Source of the DNA: an uncultured SAR86 cluster bacterium
GTDB lineage: Bacteria; Pseudomonadota; Gammaproteobacteria; Magnimaribacterales; D2472
DNA: 64,000 nucleotides
NCBI GenBank assembly: GCA_902596165.1
Contig: CACJSU010000003.1
Location: forward strand, 89,143 to 153,142
Direction: 5' to 3'
The translations under genes were made by a program, and so were the position numbers. Shown one piece after another: positions 43,505 through 51,301 of the stretch (the stretch's first letter is position 1; each line of letters begins with the position of its first letter). Below the pieces are notes generated by a model. It was not told the DNA's origin, ran no database searches, and saw only the letters and a list, made by a program, of their open reading frames with translations.

Positions 43505-43552
43505 ATACAAGATGCTGTAATTATAAGCCCTTTTTAACACAACATCTTGTGA
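43505..43552. promoter_or_regulatory. Tandem 16-bp NrdR-box-like sites over the scpA promoter
   Basis: Two 16-bp sites, ATACAAGATGCTGTAA (43505-43520) and ACACAACATCTTGTGA (43537-43552), are separated by exactly 16 bp. The known NrdR box is acaCwAtATaTwGtgt, used in pairs spaced by about 15-16 bp. By eye the second site matches 13 of 16 positions and the first about 10. A minus-strand TATAAT (43525-43520) lies between them, so binding would block scpA; the site is 108 bp from the aroG ATG. NrdR assignment is an inference from pattern and spacing. Confidence 0.5.
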
Positions 43553-43659
43553 TTTTGCATAAAAATCTTGATTTCAGGGGTTTTCTAGATAATTGAAAAA
43601 GAATTAATTAGATCAATTAAAACCTATTTTTTTCATTTAATTGCATTAATATTTGATGC

Positions 43660-44712
43660 ATGGAATCTATTTACCACACAGACAATACAAGAATTGTTGA
43701 AAAATTTGATCTTATCACGCCTAATGAGGTAATTTCAGAGTATCCACTTACCGATGAAATCTCAAAACTAGTTTATGGGACAAGGAATGAAGCTAGTCAA
43801 ATCCTTCATGGTAAAGACGATAGAGTTATTGTTGTTTGTGGGCCATGCTCCATTCATGATCCAGAGTCTGCTTTCGAATATGCTCAATTACTAAAAAAAG
43901 CAAAAGACTCATTAAACGCTAATTTACTAATAATAATGAGAGTTTACTTTGAAAAACCGAGAACAACTGTGGGTTGGAAAGGTTTGATTAATGATCCAGA
44001 CATCAATGAAAGCTATGATGCAAACAAAGGCTTAAAGCTGGCAAGAAAAATTCTAAGAGACGTTACTGCATTGGGGCTGCCTGTTGGGACAGAATTTTTA
44101 GATCCGATTTCACCTCAATATGTTGCAGATTTAATTTCTTGGGGAGCTATAGGAGCCAGAACAGCAGAAAGTCAATCTCATAGAGAGTTAGCTTCAGGAC
44201 TTTCTTGCCCAATCGGCATTAAAAATGGGACAACTGGTGCATTAAAACCTGCAATTGATGGTATTCAAGCAGCCAATCATCCCCATGTATTCTTTTCAAA
44301 TACAAAGGATGGGAGAGTATCTATCTATAAAACATCTGGAAATTCAGACTCACATATCATTTTGCGAGGTGGAAAAGAGCCTAATTTTAGCTCCGAAGCA
44401 ATCAATCAGACATTAGCTGCATTGGTTGAAGCAGATGTGAATGACTCAATTATGGTAGATGCAAGCCATGGAAATAGTCAAAAACAATTTAAGAAACAAA
44501 TTGATGTTGTGAATGACATAGCATTGCAAATATCTGAGGGCAATCAGAGTCTCAGAGGGCTGATGCTAGAAAGCCATTTAGTTGAAGGCAATCAAAGCAT
44601 CACAGATAATCTAACATATGGTCAAAGTATTACTGACGCATGCATGAATTGGGATGACACTCTTAACTGCCTTCAGGTAATCAGCGAAGCTGTGCAAAAG
44701 AGGCGAGGCTAA
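43660..44712 (+). CDS. aroG: 3-deoxy-7-phosphoheptulonate (DAHP) synthase, class I
   Basis: First step of the shikimate pathway, joining PEP and erythrose-4-phosphate. The 350-residue protein shows VVCGPCSIHDPESAFEYA, MRVYFEKPRTTVGWKGL, PVGTEFLDPISPQYVADL, GARTAESQSHRE and DASHGNSQKQ, all class I type I (AroF/G/H). Which amino acid inhibits it cannot be told reliably. The end codon directly abuts the TTG of the DnaT-like gene, so the biosynthetic gene heads a replication operon. Confidence 0.95.
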   Translation: MESIYHTDNTRIVEKFDLITPNEVISEYPLTDEISKLVYGTRNEASQILHGKDDRVIVVCGPCSIHDPESAFEYAQLLKKAKDSLNANLLIIMRVYFEKPRTTVGWKGLINDPDINESYDANKGLKLARKILRDVTALGLPVGTEFLDPISPQYVADLISWGAIGARTAESQSHRELASGLSCPIGIKNGTTGALKPAIDGIQAANHPHVFFSNTKDGRVSIYKTSGNSDSHIILRGGKEPNFSSEAINQTLAALVEADVNDSIMVDASHGNSQKQFKKQIDVVNDIALQISEGNQSLRGLMLESHLVEGNQSITDNLTYGQSITDACMNWDDTLNCLQVISEAVQKRRG

Positions 44713-45531
44713 TTGAAAACAGACTTATTCACTTTCTCTGTTCAAGAAGCTGAAACTCTAGGAGTAGAATGTGCAATAGTTCTAGCTGCTTCAAAAGATC
44801 TGAAGAACTCCTCAGCTATGCCAAATGAATTGGCTTTACTCATTAAAGAAAAAATCCCTTTTTTAGAAGAACAAGAAATTCTTTCACACTTAAACAGATT
44901 GATTGATTTAAAGTTAATATCTTCAGAGATTAGCCCTCGATTTAATGAATCTTCTGCTAAGAAGAATTTATATAAATTAAAACTGCCTACAAAAAATACT
45001 AATGCTGGAAAGAGAAAACTTCATTACTCATGGACGCCCTCCGTTCAGGCATTTGAAGTATTAGGGATGGGTAATATTAATAAAGAATTTATTGAAAAAA
45101 AAGTTAATGAATTCAAAATGTATTGGATGGAAAAAAATCAAGTTAGAGATAACTGGAATGTATTATTTGTTGATTTTATTCGCAGAGAATGGGTTAAGGA
45201 AAATTCTGAAAATAAAGGTTTGCCAGTCTGCATAGATGAAAACTGGTTACCCTCTTCTGATGCCATTGATATTTTAGAATTAGCCAATGTCTCTAAAAAT
45301 GATGCCTTAAAGCACCTAAAGGAGTTTATACTCTATTGGAAAGAGAATGGAACAGCCCTGAGATCTTGGAACTCAAAATTTGTGGATTTTGTGAAACGAA
45401 AAGAGTTAATTGGTTCTTACGAAGAAAAAGATGACAAAAAAAATTACAGACATAATGAACCAGGAGAGTTTTCTCAAAAGTTCAAAGATAGAACAAAAGA
45501 TGACTCCTGGGCAGAAAATCTCGAGCTCTGA
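44713..45531 (+). CDS. Primosomal protein with two DnaT-like ssDNA-binding domains
   Basis: The 272-residue protein starts at TTG directly after the aroG stop, with GAGG eight bases before it. Residues 1-90 look like a winged helix (EILSHLNRLIDLKLIS). Two copies of the DnaT-like domain follow: about 105-160 (YSWTPSVQAFEVLG, EFKMYWMEKN, NWNVLFVDFIRRE) and 174-232 (ENWLPSSDAIDILE, EFILYWKENG, SWNSKFVDFVKRK). The W-P, EF-YW and W-x3-F pattern matches the C-terminal domain of E. coli DnaT, which helps restart replication with PriA-PriB-DnaC. The overlapping lambda-P-like gene supports a helicase-loading role. The tandem domain could bind two DNA or loader surfaces; that is inference. Confidence 0.72.
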   Translation: MKTDLFTFSVQEAETLGVECAIVLAASKDLKNSSAMPNELALLIKEKIPFLEEQEILSHLNRLIDLKLISSEISPRFNESSAKKNLYKLKLPTKNTNAGKRKLHYSWTPSVQAFEVLGMGNINKEFIEKKVNEFKMYWMEKNQVRDNWNVLFVDFIRREWVKENSENKGLPVCIDENWLPSSDAIDILELANVSKNDALKHLKEFILYWKENGTALRSWNSKFVDFVKRKELIGSYEEKDDKKNYRHNEPGEFSQKFKDRTKDDSWAENLEL

Positions 45532-46078
45532 ACGAAAACGCTTCATCGAAGCTATTGATAATCTATTTTTAAAGCTGGAGCTTTCCTATCATTATCAATT
45601 TTATAAAGTATTTGGAACGGATCACAGACTAAATGAAGCAAAAAAGCTTTGGGCAGAAAGCCTAAAAAAATATCCAGCTGAATGTATTAATGCTGCGGCA
45701 GAAACTGTAATTCAAGCAAACGATTACCTCCCAACGCTTACAGAAATACTCAAGGCATGTTCAGGGTCAATGGGCGCAATCAATATTCCAACTCCGCAAG
45801 AAGCATTTATTGAGGCTCAGAAATCTTCATCGCCAAGGCAAAGCTTTCCTTGGACTCACCCAATCATTTACTGGGCAGGAAGAGAGGTTGGTTGGGAATT
45901 AATTAATTCTCAAAATAATAACAATACTTTTCAAGCCTTCTCAAAAACTTACATGCGCTTGGTTCAAGAAATGAAAGAAGGTAGAGAATTTAAAGTTGCT
46001 CCTATAAAAGAAGCAGATGCTTTCGAGCCTGTAGATATCAATTTGCTGGAAAAACTAAGAAAGAAATATAACCTGTAA
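45500..46078 (+). CDS. Lambda P-like replicative helicase loader
   Basis: A 192-residue protein from ATG 45500, overlapping the DnaT-like gene by 32 bp. The motif LNEAKKLWAESL followed by about 25 residues and DYLPTLTEILKAC corresponds to the conserved core of phage lambda replication protein P (NE-x4-W then FLP-x-C), which loads DnaB. Upstream in-frame ATGs at 45455, 45431 and 45410 would give up to 222 residues but enlarge the overlap. No phage genes flank it, so it appears to be a resident chromosomal loader working with the DnaT-like protein. Function is inferred from family pattern and neighbours. Confidence 0.65.
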   Translation: MTPGQKISSSERKRFIEAIDNLFLKLELSYHYQFYKVFGTDHRLNEAKKLWAESLKKYPAECINAAAETVIQANDYLPTLTEILKACSGSMGAINIPTPQEAFIEAQKSSSPRQSFPWTHPIIYWAGREVGWELINSQNNNNTFQAFSKTYMRLVQEMKEGREFKVAPIKEADAFEPVDINLLEKLRKKYNL

Positions 46079-46079
46079 A

Positions 46080-46115
46080 TGTAAAGTGTACTTTACAAAA
46101 AAGATGAACTATAAT
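46080..46115 (+). promoter_or_regulatory. RND pump promoter with overlapping palindromic operator
   Basis: A perfect TATAAT at 46110-46115 lies 45 bp before the adaptor ATG. The -35 position (46087-46092) falls inside the inverted repeat TGTAAAGT-GT-ACTTTACA (46080-46097). The repeat fits the TyrR box TGTAAA-N6-TTTACA exactly, but a TetR-type efflux repressor is equally possible. Position over the -35 implies repression. Confidence 0.6.
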
Positions 46116-46160
46116 CCATCCCCGCTTGTCAAAATTAAGTAGCGTAAAAAATTATAAAAA

Positions 46161-47042
46161 ATGTCAAAAAACGTCAGGATTTCTCTATATATTTTAGTCC
46201 CCGTAATCGCTTGGATGATTTCTGGTCAATTTGTAGCAGAGGTAGCATTAGCAGAAAAAGCAAATAATAAATTATCCTCAGTTGTGATTTCTGAAAGTGA
46301 ATCTGCTTTCTTTTCACCTTCAATTAAATTGAATTCTTCAGCCACTTCTGAGAAAAGAGTAAATATTTTAGCCAAGACGTCTGGAGAAGTGATGCCAAAT
46401 GATATTTTGCAGGGTGATTGGGTACAAAAAGACCAAGTACTCTGTAGGCTGGGAGTTGTTGAGCTTAATAGAACAGAAGTAAAGGCCCCATTCAAAGGTT
46501 ATATTGAAAGAATTGTTAAGCCTGGCAATTATTTAAGCAAAGGTCAAACATGCGCTGTAATTATTGAATTAGATCCTATCACTTTTATTGCTGAGGTTCC
46601 TGAAACAGAAATTAAAAAGGTGATTAATGGGCAACAAGTTTCAATTGAACTTGTCACAGGAGAGGTGATCAAAAGCAAGTTAAGTTTTGTATCAAAAAGT
46701 GCGTCAGCTTCTACTCGAACCTTTAGAGTCGAAGCCAAAGTTTCTAATGCTAGCGGCAAGATAAGAGATGGAATCACCGGAACAATGACCATCCAAACCA
46801 ATAAGGTGCTTGCCAATAAAATATCGCCATCCATTTTGCTGCTATCTGATGAAGGTGATCTTGGCGTAAGAGCTGTAAATGAAAATAATGAGGTTAAATT
46901 TTTACCAATCACTATCATTGAAGACACCAATGATGGAATATGGGTAACAGGAATTCCAAACTCCTCAAAGCTTATTGTGCTTGGTCAAGGATTTGTAAAA
47001 AATGGCGAGAAGGTGCAAACAACTTTCTTGTCTGATGTATGA
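46161..47042 (+). CDS. RND efflux periplasmic adaptor subunit lacking the alpha-hairpin
   Basis: The 293-residue protein has an N-terminal hydrophobic anchor (about 7-30: ISLYILVPVIAWMISGQFVA). The two lipoyl half-motifs (NILAKTSGEVMPNDILQG and VKAPFKGYIERIVKPGNYL) are joined by only a few residues, whereas most adaptors carry a coiled-coil hairpin of 60 or more there. A beta-barrel domain (FIAEVPETEIKKVINGQQ, SASTRTFRVEAKV) and membrane-proximal end follow. It should link the RND pump to the outer membrane, but no TolC-type gene is nearby. The stop overlaps the pump start by 4 bp. Confidence 0.85.
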   Translation: MSKNVRISLYILVPVIAWMISGQFVAEVALAEKANNKLSSVVISESESAFFSPSIKLNSSATSEKRVNILAKTSGEVMPNDILQGDWVQKDQVLCRLGVVELNRTEVKAPFKGYIERIVKPGNYLSKGQTCAVIIELDPITFIAEVPETEIKKVINGQQVSIELVTGEVIKSKLSFVSKSASASTRTFRVEAKVSNASGKIRDGITGTMTIQTNKVLANKISPSILLLSDEGDLGVRAVNENNEVKFLPITIIEDTNDGIWVTGIPNSSKLIVLGQGFVKNGEKVQTTFLSDV

Positions 47043-50000
47043 CTAAAATTGTAGATTTTGCTTTATCAAAAGCAAGAACTACCCTTGCCTTAGCTCTACT
47101 TGTGATTGTTGCTGGATCAGTTGCACGATCTTCTCTTGGCGTGGCTGCTGACCCGAACATCCAATTGCCTCTTGTAAGTGTTTCAGTATTTTTAGATGGG
47201 GCCTCTCCAGAAGACGCTTCAAGACTTATTGCAAGACCCTTAGAAACCAGACTAAGAAGTGTTCCGGGTGTAAAGGAGCTATCTTCATCCGCAAGGCTAA
47301 GTTACGCGCGAATTGTTGCAGAGTTTGAAGTTGGTTACAACATAGATACAGCTCTAAGAGATATTAAGCAAGCTGTAGAGGAAGTTAAATTTGAACTTCC
47401 AAGGGAAGCAGAAGATCCTCAAATCAGAGAATATTCCTTTGCTATGTTTCCAGTAATGAATTTAAGTCTCATTGGATCAGCTTCATTGAGACAAAAGGTT
47501 TATATAGCAAGAGAAATTCAAGATAAATTAGAATCTATCAGCGAAGTGCTTGCAGCAGACCTTGAGGGAGTTCCTCAAGAGGTTCTTGTGGGGATTATAG
47601 ATAAATCCAAAATGGAAACCTATGGAATCACCTTGAACCAGCTATACAATGCTATTTCAAGCAATAACCTCATCATCCCAGGTGGAGCTCAAGATACGGG
47701 CTCAGGTAAATTTAATATTGAGGTTCCAGGAATTTTTGAAACTGCAGAAGATGTTTACAACATTCCAATTAAAGTTACTCAAGATGCGGTTGTAACCTTA
47801 AGTGATATTGGGGAAATTAAAAGAACTTTTAAAGATTATTCTTCTTTTGCAAAAGTTAATGGTGAGGATGCAATAACACTTGAAATTAGAATTAGAGTTG
47901 GTGCAAATGCAATTGATGCTAAAACAAAAATTTTAAAAGTGGTATCTGACTTTCAAGAAACCCTCCCCCCAAATCTTTCGATAGTAAAAACTAATGATGA
48001 AACTGTTTGGGCGGAAATGATGATCTCGGAGCTTGAAGGAAATATTATTACCGCTATTTTCTTGGTCATGGTTCTGGTCATTGCAAGCATGGGCGTAAGA
48101 GTTGGAATGTTGGTTGGTCTCTCAATTCCATTTTGTTTTTTATTAACCTTTATTATTTTAAAGGTGGTAGGAATTGAATTTAACTTTCTAGTCATGATGG
48201 GTCTGCTTCTGGGGTTAGGAATGTTGATCGATGGTTCGATAGTAGTAACCGAGTATGCTGATAGAAAAATTTCTGAGGGCTTGAATAGACTAGAGGCCTA
48301 TCGATTGGCTTCTAAAAGAATGTTTTATCCAATCCTCTCATCCACCGCTACTACCATTGCGGCTTTTATACCTTTGATTTTTTGGCCAGGCTTTACTGGT
48401 CAATTCATGCGCTATCTTCCTGTAACAGTTTTTATTGTTTTAACTGCATCTCTTATATACGCAATGATTGTGACTCCTGTCATAGGCTCAATATTTGGAC
48501 AAAGAAGATCTACCCTGGTATCTGGGGAAAATGAGCAAACCGGAGAAATTGTATTTGATAAGATTTCTACTTTTTATGGAAAATGGCTAAGGACATTTGT
48601 CAAAAATCCTGGGGAGACTCTAATAGCTGTTCTTATGCTTCTTTGGTTTTTTGGATATGCCATGTATGGAAACTTTGGAAAAGGAACCATTTATTTTGCT
48701 GATGTAGATCCTTTTGCGGCGCAAATAAATATTAGAGCGCGTGGAAACTTTTCTGCGCTTGAATCAAAAGAGATCATGGAAAGGGTTGAGTCTACTATTT
48801 ATGAAGTGCGTGGTGTTGAAAATTTATATCTGACTACTGGTTCGCAATGGTTCAACTCTGGAGGAGATACCATGGCAAGAGGCTTTCTTGAGGTTGGAAT
48901 GACAAATGGGGAATTAACTGGGAATGAGATTATTAAAAATGTAGAAAATGCAGTTGCAAGCATGCCAGGGGTAATAATAGAAATAACTCCAGAAGAGGGA
49001 GGCCCAGGTTTTGACTCACCAATAGAACTTGGTATTTTTGGAAGTAATGATGATCAAGTGAGCAAAGCAACTCAAAGAATTGAAAAATATTTACAGGAAG
49101 ATGTCGTCGGTCTCATGAATATAAATTCAACATTGCCCCATCCTTTAATTGAATGGAAAGTTGAGGTTGATAAACAAAAGGCAGCTCAACTTGGTGTAAG
49201 CATGATAGACATAGGTGCACTAGTTCAAATGCTAACTAATGGTTTCAAGGTTGGAGAGTACAGGCCAGATGATTCCAAAGATGAAATTGAAATTAGAGCT
49301 AGGTTTGATACCGAGCTTAGATCGTTGAGTGGAATCAAAGATCTAAAAGTAAATTCAATAAATGGCCTTATTCCAATCAGCACCTTTATAAAATTAATAC
49401 CAACTCAAAACCGTCAATCTGTTATAAGAAGAAATGGTGAATATTTCCATGAAATAGGAATTGCAACTGATTCTGGCTATCTTGTTTCTGATAAAGTAAA
49501 AGAAATTGGAGCATGGCTAGAAACTCAAGACTTTGGTTCTGATATTACAACCAAGTTTAGGGGGCAACAAGAAGAAACCGAAGAGGTTACAGCATTTCTA
49601 AGCGGTGCTGCTGTCACGGCTCTGGCTCTCATGCTAGTTTTATTAGTAACTCAATTCAATAGCTTTTATCAATCAATACTTGTGCTAAGTGCGGTATTTA
49701 TGTCAGTGGTAGGTGTTCTAATAGGCCTAATGATAATGGGCAAGCCATTTAGCACTACCATGAATGGAATAGCAATTGTTGCGTTGTCAGGAATAGTTGT
49801 AAATAACAATATTGTTCTTATAGACACTTTTAATAGGTTGACTGGAGAATTTCCTAATCTCTCAAAAGAAGATGTGATAATGAAAGCTTGCAAGCAACGC
49901 CTTAGACCGATTCTATTAACTACTACGACAACCATCTTTGGTCTTCTGCCGCTTGCTGTGGGTGTAAGCATTGATGTATTATCCAGAGAAATATTAATAG

Positions 50001-50167
50001 GAAGCCGTGTTGTTGAATGGTGGACATTGTTGGCCTCATCTATAGTGTTTGGCCTCTCATTTAGCACTGTTCTAACTTTAATTTTTACTCCAGCCGCACT
50101 AATGCTTCCATCCAGAATAAAAGTACGACTTCAAAATAGATTTGGTCTATTTAAAACAGCAAGTTAA
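47039..50167 (+). CDS. RND family efflux transporter permease
   Basis: Inner-membrane proton-driven pump of 1042 residues with the AcrB/HAE layout: a first helix (about 10-30), a large periplasmic loop (PLVSVSVFLDGASPEDASRL), helices 2-6 (about 330-480; GLLLGLGMLIDGSIVVTEYADR contains the Asp of the proton relay), a second loop and helices 8-12 (GIAIVALSGIVVNNNIVLIDTFNR). The C-terminus RLRPILLTTTTTIFGLLPLAVG is typical. The substrate is unknown. It forms a two-gene unit with its adaptor and is followed 34 bp later by xseB. Confidence 0.93.
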   Translation: MTKIVDFALSKARTTLALALLVIVAGSVARSSLGVAADPNIQLPLVSVSVFLDGASPEDASRLIARPLETRLRSVPGVKELSSSARLSYARIVAEFEVGYNIDTALRDIKQAVEEVKFELPREAEDPQIREYSFAMFPVMNLSLIGSASLRQKVYIAREIQDKLESISEVLAADLEGVPQEVLVGIIDKSKMETYGITLNQLYNAISSNNLIIPGGAQDTGSGKFNIEVPGIFETAEDVYNIPIKVTQDAVVTLSDIGEIKRTFKDYSSFAKVNGEDAITLEIRIRVGANAIDAKTKILKVVSDFQETLPPNLSIVKTNDETVWAEMMISELEGNIITAIFLVMVLVIASMGVRVGMLVGLSIPFCFLLTFIILKVVGIEFNFLVMMGLLLGLGMLIDGSIVVTEYADRKISEGLNRLEAYRLASKRMFYPILSSTATTIAAFIPLIFWPGFTGQFMRYLPVTVFIVLTASLIYAMIVTPVIGSIFGQRRSTLVSGENEQTGEIVFDKISTFYGKWLRTFVKNPGETLIAVLMLLWFFGYAMYGNFGKGTIYFADVDPFAAQINIRARGNFSALESKEIMERVESTIYEVRGVENLYLTTGSQWFNSGGDTMARGFLEVGMTNGELTGNEIIKNVENAVASMPGVIIEITPEEGGPGFDSPIELGIFGSNDDQVSKATQRIEKYLQEDVVGLMNINSTLPHPLIEWKVEVDKQKAAQLGVSMIDIGALVQMLTNGFKVGEYRPDDSKDEIEIRARFDTELRSLSGIKDLKVNSINGLIPISTFIKLIPTQNRQSVIRRNGEYFHEIGIATDSGYLVSDKVKEIGAWLETQDFGSDITTKFRGQQEETEEVTAFLSGAAVTALALMLVLLVTQFNSFYQSILVLSAVFMSVVGVLIGLMIMGKPFSTTMNGIAIVALSGIVVNNNIVLIDTFNRLTGEFPNLSKEDVIMKACKQRLRPILLTTTTTIFGLLPLAVGVSIDVLSREILIGSRVVEWWTLLASSIVFGLSFSTVLTLIFTPAALMLPSRIKVRLQNRFGLFKTAS

Positions 50168-50201
50168 GTGCTCAAAAAAATAGCATCGGTTACAATAAAG
50201 C

Positions 50202-50420
50202 ATGACAAAAAAAGATACAGTGAATTTTGAATCATCTCTAAAAAAACTCGAGCAAATTGTTGCCAAGCTTGAAGATGGAGACATTAACTTAGAGGATAGT
50301 GTTAAGTCTTTTGAAGAAGGGATTGGATTAGTTAAAGAATGTCAGAAACAGCTTTCTGCAGCTGAGTTAAAAGTAAAGAAACTGTTAGATAGTGGCGATT
50401 CGGTAGACCTGGATAGCTAA
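50202..50420 (+). CDS. xseB: Exodeoxyribonuclease VII small subunit
   Basis: Small subunit of ExoVII, 72 residues, acting with XseA on single-stranded DNA. NFESSLKKLEQIVAKLEDGDINLEDSVKSFEEGI is the family core (two helices). It precedes ispA by 10 bp and dxs thereafter, the usual xseB-ispA-dxs order. xseA is not in the window. Confidence 0.95.
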   Translation: MTKKDTVNFESSLKKLEQIVAKLEDGDINLEDSVKSFEEGIGLVKECQKQLSAAELKVKKLLDSGDSVDLDS

Positions 50421-50430
50421 GATTGGATTT

Positions 50431-51300
50431 ATGTCTTTAAGCTTTCTATCTGAATGCAAAGAGAAAGTATTCAATCGAATAGATTGCTTGCTTCCGGATA
50501 CTAATAAGATAGCTTCCTCGATGCGATATTCTGCTTTGGCGGATAGTAAATGTATACGAGCCGGATTAGTTTTTGCTTCTGGTAATCTAAATAAAGAAAT
50601 TTCTAATTCAGCATTAATTGACATGGCTACTAGTATTGAGCTCATGCACACCTACTCTTTAATTCATGATGATCTACCCTCAATGGATAATGATGAGATG
50701 AGAAGAGGGCAAGCCTCGAATCATATTAAATTTAATGAGGCTACAGCTATCTTAACTGGGGATGCACTGCAAGCTTTGGCATATGAAAATATTGTTTCAT
50801 CTCCAAACATAACTCAATCGCAAAAAATTTCATCAATCAAAGCCCTTTCAAATGCATGCGGACATGAAGGCATGATTCTAGGTCAACAATATGACTTAGA
50901 TGCTGAAAATAATGAATACAATGATATTAAAAAAATTCACGAGCTAAAAACAGGAAGATTGATTAGAGTTGCAATGACTATGCCTCATCTAGGAAATGAA
51001 AATCAAAAAAATCAACTAATACTTTTAGATGAAGTTGGTAGAGATCTCGGCCTCGCTTTCCAGATTATAGATGATGTGCTGGAGGTATCTTCAGATTCAA
51101 GTACGCTTGGTAAAAGCAATCAGTCAGACCTAATGAATAAAAAACTAACCTATGTAAATACTTTTGGTAAACAAGCGTCTATTGATCAAGCTCATGCCTT
51201 ATCGAGTGCATGTATTTCTAAATTAAAGAGTTCATTTCATGATAATGAGGTTGCTGCATTGCTTGAATTAGCTGAATTTATGGTTGAAAGAAAAAGTTAG
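50431..51300 (+). CDS. ispA: (2E,6E)-farnesyl diphosphate synthase
   Basis: Trans-isoprenyl chain synthase of 289 residues. The first Asp-rich motif is LIHDDLPSMDNDEMRRGQ, the second QIIDDVLEV, with KTGRLIRVAM in between. It supplies farnesyl-PP for undecaprenyl-PP and ubiquinone. The downstream dxs starts one base after its stop, so precursor supply and chain extension are co-expressed. Confidence 0.93.
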   Translation: MSLSFLSECKEKVFNRIDCLLPDTNKIASSMRYSALADSKCIRAGLVFASGNLNKEISNSALIDMATSIELMHTYSLIHDDLPSMDNDEMRRGQASNHIKFNEATAILTGDALQALAYENIVSSPNITQSQKISSIKALSNACGHEGMILGQQYDLDAENNEYNDIKKIHELKTGRLIRVAMTMPHLGNENQKNQLILLDEVGRDLGLAFQIIDDVLEVSSDSSTLGKSNQSDLMNKKLTYVNTFGKQASIDQAHALSSACISKLKSSFHDNEVAALLELAEFMVERKS

Positions 51301-51301
51301 A

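Noticed and set aside
45500..46078. Lambda P-like gene as part of a prophage
   Set aside because: Neighbours are aroG, scpAB, an RND pump and xseB; no phage structural, integrase or lysis genes are visible.
46080..46097. Palindrome after the lambda P-like gene as its transcription terminator
   Set aside because: The loop is two bases and A residues, not T residues, follow on the plus strand; an operator fits better.
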